Positions 55,732-62,613 of a stretch of 64,000 bases of DNA are shown in pieces. Made by a program: the position numbers and the translations under genes. Origin of the DNA: Mesotoga sp. BH458_6_3_2_1 (GTDB taxonomy: Bacteria; Thermotogota; Thermotogae; Petrotogales; Kosmotogaceae); contig NZ_JFHL01000029.1 of assembly GCF_003664995.1 (NCBI RefSeq), forward strand, positions 248,001 to 312,000. The letters run 5' to 3'. Each line of letters opens with the position of its first letter. Position 1 is the stretch's first letter. The notes under the pieces were generated by a model. The model did no database searches, was not told where the DNA came from, and saw only the letters and a list, made by a program, of their open reading frames with translations.

Positions 55732-55887
55732 GGTTTTTGCCTCCTGGTGCTTAAGCGCCAGCATCACTTCCCCGGATGCTCTTCCGGGCATCACTTCCTC
55801 GCGCCAGCGAGCCTCACTTCCTGCCGGAGGCAGCATCACTTCTGATCTTGATGCCACCAACCCCCGACCTCCGACCCCGGCCTTTTT
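55732..55887 (-). repeat. Hairpin/CATCACTTC array, copy 2 (four units) with G-rich flank
   Basis: Plus-strand order: CTGGTGC-TTAA-GCGCCAG (55744-55761), spacer, CCCGGA-TGCTCT-TCCGGG (55771-55788), spacer, CTCGC-GCCA-GCGAG (55798-55811), spacer, CTGCC-GGA-GGCAG (55821-55833), spacer. Every spacer is exactly 9 nt: CATCACTTC three times and CCTCACTTC once. A C-rich tract (CAACCCCCGACCTCCGACC) follows, and TTGCCTC precedes, as in copy 1. Confidence 0.88.
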
Positions 55888-55922
55888 GGAACTCACATCT
55901 TGGAACTTGCAACTGTTCTTTT

Positions 55923-55983
55923 CGGCGAACGGAGAGCCGTCCAACGGCCAACCAGTTTCTTTTGCTCTTTCCGATCCCCTACC
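55923..55983 (+). repeat. 60-bp repeat with ACGG/CCGT hairpin, copy 2
   Basis: Contains CGAACGGAGAGCCGTCC and AACGGCCAACCAGTT, then CTTTTGCTCTTTCC. The loop differs from copy 1 (AGAG for AGAA) while the stem is kept. Confidence 0.8.
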
Positions 55984-56335
55984 CCGCACCCGCTAATACG
56001 AAATGATCCAGAATCCTGAGTCAATCTCGGGATGCCAACTTACGTTTATTTAAAAGCCTAATATGATGTTATGTGAACTTTTCCACATCCCGTTCCTTCA
56101 TCTTCGATGCCTCTTGTTCGGCTCCTTGCCCATATCGCTGGAAAGAAAAATCGCAGACGTTTAATCGGTTTTCTAGGTATCTTTCCTGACCGTAATCCCT
56201 ATTGGCTTCTGCCAAGACGGTTGCTACCTGTTTCTCTTTGTCGGAGTTATTCTGCAGAGAATTAACATTTGAGGAATTGATTTGTCTTTTCAGAAGTGAG
56301 AAGATCTAACCAGTGTGCTTGAGGAGGTAGTTTTG

Positions 56336-56965
56336 TTGATTAGCGGGTTACCGTTTGATGATCTATACAAAAAAGCAAGCGAGATTCAAGAGATTTTGGA
56401 TTCGGTTGAAGAGACAATTAGGAATGTCCAGCTTGAGACAGGTCTTAGATGTCCCCCTTCTTGCAGGGAGTGTTGCAAGACTTCCGGTGATGTCATTCAA
56501 GTTACTGTCACGGAATTTCTTCCTCTTTCTTTGAGACTCTGGAATGAAGGAAAGGCCAATCAGTTACTTGAGCGACTTGATTCAGTTTACGACAGTGATC
56601 AGTGTATTCTCTTTGAAAGTTCCTCAGCCATAAGTGAAGAGGGTGGATGCACAGAATACTCAAGTAGACCACTCCTCTGCAGATTATTTGGTTTTTCCGG
56701 AATTATCAACAGATTGGGACAGGTAACCCCTGTAGTTTGCAAGCACATGAAAAAGCACTGTCCGCTATCTGTAAAGAATCTATTTGGAAAACTTTCTTGT
56801 GGGTTGGAGATCCCCGTCTTTGCTGACTATTCGAGCCAGATTAGAGGAATTGATCCATATATGGGTGCAAACACATTCTCAGTCAACTTAGCACTAAGAA
56901 GGGCCCTTGAATATGTGGGGCTGAGGTTTGACTTCACTGGAAGAGGTTACGACAGAACTGCTTGA
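56336..56965 (+). CDS. YkgJ-type cysteine-cluster protein
   Basis: About 209 residues. The cluster CPPSCRECC near residue 41-49, then GGCTEYSSRPLLCRLFGF, a later C in VVCKHMKKHCP, and more Cys match the family of putative zinc/iron-chelating proteins (CxxxCxxCC). The function is not established. GAGGAGG at 56321-56327 with 8-nt spacing supports TTG 56336; TTG 56333 or GTG 56315 are possible. Confidence 0.85.
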   Translation: MISGLPFDDLYKKASEIQEILDSVEETIRNVQLETGLRCPPSCRECCKTSGDVIQVTVTEFLPLSLRLWNEGKANQLLERLDSVYDSDQCILFESSSAISEEGGCTEYSSRPLLCRLFGFSGIINRLGQVTPVVCKHMKKHCPLSVKNLFGKLSCGLEIPVFADYSSQIRGIDPYMGANTFSVNLALRRALEYVGLRFDFTGRGYDRTA

Positions 56966-57072
56966 TTTTCTTGTTAGTCACTCGACAGAAGTATCAATTA
57001 TGAAATTACGGTAGTAGAATTCTCTTAAAGAAGTCATGAGATCTGAGACTGTGATAACTTGGAGGTGTACGT

Positions 57073-58317
57073 ATGAAGAGAATTTTTTTTATGCTGCTTA
57101 TAGTGCTTTGCGCTGCAACCCTTATGGCGCAGCTTGGACTCAGAACCCTTACCCCTGAACCGACCGAAACAGCGGATGCAACGGAAACCGAAGTTGATTC
57201 TCCTGATTCAGAAGGACTTACTACTCTAACTCTACGAACAGTTGATTCTCTATTGGCAAGTTTCAGAGATGGATGGAAAGCTCCCGATGACAGCACCTGG
57301 AAGGTCGAACTAATAGGTCCTACTGAGATAATGATACCTGGAGATTTCTCGATTTTTCAAGAGAAATCCGGCTTGAACTACGACGTTCAGGTCTATGACA
57401 AAGACGAATTGCTGTTTGGTAGACTTTTCTTTTACCAGCTTGAGTCCTACGAACGAGATGAGCTACTCCAGGCAGTAGTGACCTCCCTGTATGGTGAAAA
57501 CGCTTCGACGGAGAAGAGTTACGAAGAGACTGCAGAGCTAGACAATGGGCTTGCAGTGTATCTAGCATCTCTTAAAGTGAAATCGGAAGTAGATTACCCG
57601 TTCATTATTGTGTATTATCCGTCTGAAGAGGTTGGTATTACTGAGCCTGGCCCTGTCACAATGTTTGTTTTCGAACCTACAAACTACTCAGGTGCCGATC
57701 TCGAAAAAGCCAAAGAGATCATCGCGGGAATTGTGGGAAGCTTCATCACTGATGAAGAAGAGCCTGAAAAAGTGGATGTCGTGCTCCCCCCAGAAGAAGA
57801 GGAACATACCGATCCTTTCATAAGAATGGTGGATTCGTTGCTTAGTGAAGACGACATAGAGTTCTCCATTGATGATTGGATAGAGGTAAATGGAGAGTAT
57901 TTCGGGTTCATGATGCCCCCGGAGTTTTCCGTTGAGTTCTACTTGTCAGATACTTTTGAAGTTGCTGATCTGGGACTGCGTGGAACGATTGTGGGAAAGG
58001 TCTTTGTTGGTGAATCTCCTGAGACATTGTATACGAACGAGGTGCTGGATGAGTTTGTATATCAGTATCTTGGTGGTTTTGGAGACTATGAGATAGTTGA
58101 TGAATATGCCGGCAATATAGATGGGGAATCTACTATAAGCATCTTTGCTCTAGACTTTTCAGGGCAGCTTTGCTGGCTTGCTCTCTTCTCTGAATCCACT
58201 GATGTTGATATTTTTGGTCCCGGAGAATACTTTGTACTCGTAGCTCTCGCCGATTCAGAGGACGCTTTTACCTGGGCAGAGTGGTACACTGGCATCCTTG
58301 CAACATTGGACTTCTAG
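57073..58317 (+). CDS. Exported protein with two divergent repeat modules
   Basis: 414 residues; I do not recognise the family. A signal peptide (KRIFFMLLIVLCAATLMA) is followed by a Thr/Glu-rich linker. Two modules share order: TVDSLLASF ... EIMIPGDFS ... GRLFFYQ ... GPVTMFVFEP ... IVGSF (about 56-218) and MVDSLLSED ... GFMMPPEFS ... GKVFVG ... GPGEYFVLVAL ... ILATL (about 250-413). It is strongly acidic overall. GGAGGTG precedes ATG 57073. Confidence 0.82.
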   Translation: MKRIFFMLLIVLCAATLMAQLGLRTLTPEPTETADATETEVDSPDSEGLTTLTLRTVDSLLASFRDGWKAPDDSTWKVELIGPTEIMIPGDFSIFQEKSGLNYDVQVYDKDELLFGRLFFYQLESYERDELLQAVVTSLYGENASTEKSYEETAELDNGLAVYLASLKVKSEVDYPFIIVYYPSEEVGITEPGPVTMFVFEPTNYSGADLEKAKEIIAGIVGSFITDEEEPEKVDVVLPPEEEEHTDPFIRMVDSLLSEDDIEFSIDDWIEVNGEYFGFMMPPEFSVEFYLSDTFEVADLGLRGTIVGKVFVGESPETLYTNEVLDEFVYQYLGGFGDYEIVDEYAGNIDGESTISIFALDFSGQLCWLALFSESTDVDIFGPGEYFVLVALADSEDAFTWAEWYTGILATLDF

Positions 58318-58347
58318 TTTTCCGTTCAGCAGAATAGATGTATCTAT

Positions 58348-58385
58348 GGGAGACGCTGACGCAACAGAAGCGTCTCCCTGTTTCT
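58348..58385. terminator. Hairpin terminator between convergent genes
   Basis: GGGAGACGCT (58348-58357) and AGCGTCTCCC (58369-58378) with an 11-nt loop, then TGTTTCTG. It can serve either strand. Confidence 0.7.
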
Positions 58386-58401
58386 GAAAGGAAATTCCAC
58401 T

Positions 58402-58911
58402 TCATTTAGCTGAATTGTCCTCGGTCGCTTCTTCATCTGTGTCAAATAGCCACTGTAGGAATTGAACAAAACCGCTTCCAGCTGACTTTATTGTGGTCTT
58501 AAGTGCTTCAGCGGCGGTTCTGGCGTCTTCTTTGTACACAGCAATAGCTGAAGAGTTTTTTGCATTACTTTTGAAGGACTCCAGTTGTTCCTCGAGTTCC
58601 GTGACCGTAGCCCTTTCCTCGGCAAGCTCTCTTTCTAGCCTCTGATTCTCTTCCAGAAGGCTCGCAATTTTATCTCGAAGCTCTGTGAGTTCTTCAGTAA
58701 CGTAAGTATCAGCATCCTTGAGGACAACTGCTCTATGGGCAGCCTCAACAACTGTGAAGCCTTTGGAAGTGTAGTCCGGCATTTTCTTCACAATCTGAAC
58801 TACATCTTCGTTGACCTCATCGATAAGTCCTTCTTCAATCAAGACTTTCACATAATTTCTTACTGTTTCATACTTGATTCCACTTGTCTCGGATAGTTCT
58901 TTGAAATTCAC
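58402..58911 (-). CDS. Small winged-helix protein with coiled coil
   Basis: 169 residues. The N-terminal part (LSETSGIKYETVRNYVKVLIEEGLI in pieces) is an HTH like those of DNA-binding regulators; then comes a coiled coil (ELRDKIASLLEENQRLERELAEE) and a hydrophobic C-terminal patch FVQFLQWLF that could touch a membrane. The family is unknown to me. GTG 58911-58909 follows GGGGG. Confidence 0.78.
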   Translation of the reverse strand: MNFKELSETSGIKYETVRNYVKVLIEEGLIDEVNEDVVQIVKKMPDYTSKGFTVVEAAHRAVVLKDADTYVTEELTELRDKIASLLEENQRLERELAEERATVTELEEQLESFKSNAKNSSAIAVYKEDARTAAEALKTTIKSAGSGFVQFLQWLFDTDEEATEDNSAK

Positions 58912-58949
58912 TGCAATCCCCCCAGAAACCCTTTTTCATCAACATACTC

Positions 58950-58958
58950 AGTATATCA
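58950..58958 (-). promoter_or_regulatory. Extended -10 promoter of the winged-helix gene
   Basis: Minus strand TGA plus TATACT (58955-58950), about 40 nt before the GTG start. Confidence 0.45.
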
Positions 58959-59067
58959 GAAGAATGAACGGCGGAACTTATTCAGATAGACTTATGAGCA
59001 TCTCAGATACTTGGTAGCCATCCATTTGATATTATTGATTTAGCCAAGAGCAAAGCGAGGAGATAGA

Positions 59068-59847
59068 ATGAGGAAAATGATAGTGATATTTATTTTGTTA
59101 GTGGTCTCACTAAGCACACTGGTAGGAGTCTTCATGGAAGAGGAACTGACCGCTCAGCAGTTTGGCTTCTCCGGAAAGGTCAATACTGCCAAAATCGAGA
59201 TTGTAAAATTGGGAGCCGAACTCATGGTTTCTGATCCTGAGATACTAACTTTCAATCAGGCCGGTTTTATGATCTCCAGGGAAACAGAAGGGGGAAAAAC
59301 AGAATACAAATACGATGATCTGGGAAGGTTAGTCAAGAAGGAATTCATTGGTGAAGAAGGGTCTGTTTTCCAGAGAGTAGATATCTACTATGATGGAGAT
59401 TTCTACGATGCGGTTGCCTTTGACGAATCGGGAATTGAACTTGAAAGAACACGCTACTGGTATGATACAGAAGAAAGAACGCTTGTCTTTTCAGTTTTGA
59501 CGGAGACCGGAGTTTCGACCAACACTCTTATCTTTGATGAGAATGGGAAAAAGCTTGAGAGCTTTTCAGTAGTCAGGGAAAATATCCTCGAACTCGAAAC
59601 AGACGTTTACATTGTTGTGGAAAGTAAGTTTTCCTATGATTCATATGGGTCGCTTATTGGCGAGAGGATGATCGTCAGAATCAGAAAAGAAGGCAAAGAG
59701 CAAGCAACGGAGTATCGTAAGAGGGTGGATATTCTCTCCAGGGATGACAATGGCAATCCAGTTCGGGAGTTTCATAGAACTGAATTTCTCGACGGTTCAA
59801 GTCCTCCCGAAGAATTCATCTACTCAAGAGAGTTCACCTACTATTGA
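59068..59847 (+). CDS. Exported protein with YD-repeat-like strands
   Basis: 259 residues with a signal peptide (MRKMIVIFILLVVSLSTLVG). The body has YD/RHS-like units (YKYDDLGRLVKKE, YYDGDFYDAVAFDESG, FSYDSYGSLIGE, DDNGNPVREF), which suggests a small beta-rich surface or periplasmic protein. No catalytic site is seen. ATG 59068 follows GCGAGGAG. Confidence 0.8.
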   Translation: MRKMIVIFILLVVSLSTLVGVFMEEELTAQQFGFSGKVNTAKIEIVKLGAELMVSDPEILTFNQAGFMISRETEGGKTEYKYDDLGRLVKKEFIGEEGSVFQRVDIYYDGDFYDAVAFDESGIELERTRYWYDTEERTLVFSVLTETGVSTNTLIFDENGKKLESFSVVRENILELETDVYIVVESKFSYDSYGSLIGERMIVRIRKEGKEQATEYRKRVDILSRDDNGNPVREFHRTEFLDGSSPPEEFIYSREFTYY

Positions 59848-59860
59848 TTTATCACTCAGT

Positions 59861-59874
59861 GTAACAATTGTTAC
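59861..59874. promoter_or_regulatory. Perfect 14-bp palindrome upstream of hcp
   Basis: GTAACAATTGTTAC, a perfect palindrome of the CRP/FNR size class. If TAATAT at 59898-59903 is the -10, the centre lies near -42, the usual place for an activator of this family, for example HcpR. The regulator is an inference. Confidence 0.55.
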
Positions 59875-59930
59875 CGATAACGCGGCGACCTTGACTGTAA
59901 TATATTCTTGTTGATGAAGGAGGGATTTGC

Positions 59931-61589
59931 TTGTTCTGTTTTCAGTGTTCCGAAACGATGAAGGGAACCGGTTGCACTGTAAAAGGTGTTTGTGGAAAAG
60001 AGCCAGAGGTAGCAAATCTTCAGGATTTGCTAATTTGGATTCTGAAGGGAACTTCATATTGGGGAGTTAGAGCTAGAGAAATAGGAATAACTGATTTGGA
60101 GACAGGCCTTTATATTGCCGAGGGTTTGTTTACAACGATCACTAATGTCGATTTTGATTCCGAGAGCCTTGGCAAAAAAATAGACAGGGCCTTGGAAGTA
60201 AGAGAGAGGATCGAACGGCTCTTCAAAGATGGCTTCAGAAGGAAATACGGAAGGGATTTCAATGATCTGGTTCCCGAAGCCTGCACCTGGAAGCTTTCCG
60301 GTGGGCTTGACGTTTACGAAATGAAGGGCGCGGAAGTTGGCGTACTGGATACTTCAGACGAAGATATCCGTTCCTTGAGGGAGCTTCTCACCTACGGACT
60401 AAAAGGAATTGCTGCGTATACCGATCACGCATATATTCTTAAACATTCGGACAGCTCAATACTTGACTTCCTTCAGGAAGCGCTTGCAGCCTGCCTGGAT
60501 GATTCGCGTACGATTGATGATTATGTTTCTCTGGTTCTCAAAGCAGGTGAATATGCAGTGAAGGCAATGGCTTTGTTGGATGAAGCAAATACCGGCAGTT
60601 ACGGTAATCCAGAGATCACTTCTGTTTTTACGGGCACGGTTGAGGGACCGGGAATTCTCGTCAGCGGACATGATCTTCTTGATCTGGAAGAGCTTCTAAA
60701 ACAGACCGAAGGAAAGGGAATAAACATCTACACTCACGGTGAAATGCTTCCCGCCAACGCTTATCCTGGATTGAAAAAGTTCTCTCACCTGAAGGGCAAT
60801 TTTGGTACCTCCTGGTATAACCAGCAAAAGGAATTCGAAGAGTTCCAGGGCCCAATTCTCATGACCACGAACTGCATTCAGAAACCCAGGGAATCTTACA
60901 AGGACAAGATATTTACTACAGGTCTTGTCGGTTGGCCCGGAGTGGCTCATATCCCAAACAGAGTTGATGGAAAAGAGAAGGATTTCTCCCCGATTATCGA
61001 AAAGGCTCTTGAGGTAGGGGATATAGGTGCAAGACCCGGCAAGAGCATTATTGTCGGTCTCGCTCACGACCAGCTTTCGAAAGTCTCTGACAAGATAATC
61101 GATGCGGTTAAATCCGGAGCAATAAAGAAGTTTGTGGTGATGGGCGGTTGCGACGGACACGCCAAGGAGAGACAGTATTACACAGACCTGGCAGAGAAGC
61201 TTCCGAAAGATATGGTAATACTTACCGCAGGTTGTGCAAAGTACAGGTATAACATGCTAGACCTTGGCGATATCGGAGGCATCCCCAGAGTCGTAGACGC
61301 AGGCCAGTGCAACGATTCATATTCGTTGGTAGTGACTGCTCTGAAACTCAAGGAGGCTTTCGGCCTTGAGAATATCAATGATCTGCCGATCGAGTATGAC
61401 ATTGCCTGGTATGAGCAGAAGGCCGTCGCGGTACTTCTCGCGCTCCTATACATGGGTGTAAAAGGCATTCGTTTGGGGCCGGTGCTGCCAGCTTTCGTAT
61501 CACCTAATGTCTTGAAGGTACTTGTTGATAATTTTGACATAAAGCCGATCAAGACCGTTGATGAGGATATTTCCGCAATTATTGGGTAG
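59931..61589 (+). CDS. hcp: Hydroxylamine reductase (hybrid-cluster protein)
   Basis: 552 residues. N-terminal cluster Cys in MFCFQCSETMKGTGCTVKGVCG in short pieces, GHDLLDLEELL, THGEMLPANAYP, TTNCIQKP, GGCDGH, LTAGCAKYRYN, DAGQCNDSYS carry ligands of the hybrid iron-sulfur cluster. It reduces hydroxylamine or nitric oxide under nitrosative stress. AAGGAGGG supports TTG 59931. It stands alone with its own upstream palindrome. Confidence 0.96.
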   Translation: MFCFQCSETMKGTGCTVKGVCGKEPEVANLQDLLIWILKGTSYWGVRAREIGITDLETGLYIAEGLFTTITNVDFDSESLGKKIDRALEVRERIERLFKDGFRRKYGRDFNDLVPEACTWKLSGGLDVYEMKGAEVGVLDTSDEDIRSLRELLTYGLKGIAAYTDHAYILKHSDSSILDFLQEALAACLDDSRTIDDYVSLVLKAGEYAVKAMALLDEANTGSYGNPEITSVFTGTVEGPGILVSGHDLLDLEELLKQTEGKGINIYTHGEMLPANAYPGLKKFSHLKGNFGTSWYNQQKEFEEFQGPILMTTNCIQKPRESYKDKIFTTGLVGWPGVAHIPNRVDGKEKDFSPIIEKALEVGDIGARPGKSIIVGLAHDQLSKVSDKIIDAVKSGAIKKFVVMGGCDGHAKERQYYTDLAEKLPKDMVILTAGCAKYRYNMLDLGDIGGIPRVVDAGQCNDSYSLVVTALKLKEAFGLENINDLPIEYDIAWYEQKAVAVLLALLYMGVKGIRLGPVLPAFVSPNVLKVLVDNFDIKPIKTVDEDISAIIG

Positions 61590-62613
61590 GCAAAGCGTTT
61601 TTGAAGAAATGAACTACCTTCTCTGCAACTTCCAAAATTGAAGGTCTTACTTCTCCTCCGTCGGGCACTAATCCGTGCCCGGCGTTTTCTACAATGATCA
61701 ACTCAGCACTACACTCTTTGTCTATGAGCTTCTCGAACAATCGTACTGATTGATAGGGAGGTACAACGGCATCTTTGTCTCCCTGAACAATAAGAAAGGA
61801 AGGGGAATCACTTCTGACATATGAGATAGGACTAGCCTTCTTGAGCACATCTTCTTCGCTGCCGAAAATCAACTCGGCTAGCTCCTTCTCAATCCCCGTG
61901 AATAGCGCTTCCAGATCGGTAGGGCCATACAAATCCACAACACAGATCAATTCTTCACTCTGATCAGAGAATTCGTCACTTGAAAACAACCCTTTGTCGG
62001 CAGTTAGGGCGGCTAGAGCTACAAGGTGTGCCCCTGCACTAGTTCCAAAAGCTCCAATTACGGCTGGATCTATCATGAATTCAGAAGAGTGCTTTCTGGC
62101 AAAACGCACAGCCGTTTTGACATCAATTATCTGGGAAGGAAACTTCCACTTCGGTGCAAGCCTGTAATCTATAGAGAAGACAATGAAGCCCGCTTTGATG
62201 AGTTCGCTTACAATAACTACTCCTGGACCGCTTCTCTTATCGCCTGTAATCCAAGCACCACCGTGAACGTACAGTACGCCGGGTCTCGGCGTATCTGTAT
62301 CGCTGGGAATATAAATATCCATTGTGAGAGTTTCTCCGCCAGCCCGAGAGTAAATGACATCTTCTTCGAATCTATAATCAATTAACGGGTTCCCCGAAGA
62401 ATCGACTTCAAGATTCTTTAAATCGAAGCCTTCGCTGCTTCTAGAAGCCAGAAACAGCTGTTCCACTAAATCGGCAAATGCCCTGATCTCCGAAAATGGT
62501 GAGACAGCCAGACCAGCAGAGTAAATGAGACAGAAGACCACAATTATAAGCGTCTTTCCAGTAGGACTCATTTTTCTTAGAACGTCTCCCTGCAACGATT
62601 TCTCAAATTTCAA
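61579..62613 (-). CDS. Membrane-anchored or secreted alpha/beta hydrolase (esterase)
   Basis: 344 residues with an N-terminal hydrophobic helix (TLIIVVFCLIYSAGLAV). The hormone-sensitive-lipase-like pattern is seen: YVHGGAWITGDK (oxyanion), FGTSAGAHL (Ser), GDKDAVVP (acid) and NAGHGLVPDGG (His). It probably cleaves short-chain or acetyl esters outside the cytoplasm. TTG 62613 overlaps the upstream stop (TTGA); ATG at 62571 is an alternative with CAGGGAGA upstream. The 3' end overlaps hcp by 11 bp. Confidence 0.88.
   Translation of the reverse strand: MKFEKSLQGDVLRKMSPTGKTLIIVVFCLIYSAGLAVSPFSEIRAFADLVEQLFLASRSSEGFDLKNLEVDSSGNPLIDYRFEEDVIYSRAGGETLTMDIYIPSDTDTPRPGVLYVHGGAWITGDKRSGPGVVIVSELIKAGFIVFSIDYRLAPKWKFPSQIIDVKTAVRFARKHSSEFMIDPAVIGAFGTSAGAHLVALAALTADKGLFSSDEFSDQSEELICVVDLYGPTDLEALFTGIEKELAELIFGSEEDVLKKASPISYVRSDSPSFLIVQGDKDAVVPPYQSVRLFEKLIDKECSAELIIVENAGHGLVPDGGEVRPSILEVAEKVVHFFKNALPTQ

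Larger units (their letters stand above)
53741..56335. repeat. 2.6-kb non-coding island of hairpins and short repeats
   Basis: No frame here has a recognisable domain together with a good ribosome site. Instead the stretch is packed with short perfect palindromes and at least four repeat types, described in separate entries: a 160-bp direct repeat, two hairpin/9-nt-spacer arrays, a 60-bp inverted pair with covarying hairpins, and a 60-bp direct pair. Other hairpins include CAAGATC/GATCTTG (55435-55456), ATTCCGAC/GTCGGAAT (55510-55532) and CTTTGC/GCAAAG (55186-55200). The region resembles a REP-like or repeat-insertion hot spot between the xyl operon and a YkgJ-type gene. Confidence 0.75.

Noticed and set aside
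54588-55887. CRISPR array
   Set aside because: The constant piece is only 9 nt and the variable piece is a short perfect hairpin of changing length, not a spacer of about 35 nt; no cas genes.
55708-55989. 93-codon minus-strand frame with EVM repeats (EVMLPPAGSE, EEVMPG, GEVMLALKH)
   Set aside because: The repeats come from the GAAGTGATG spacer of the hairpin array; no ribosome site, and the stems dictate the residues.
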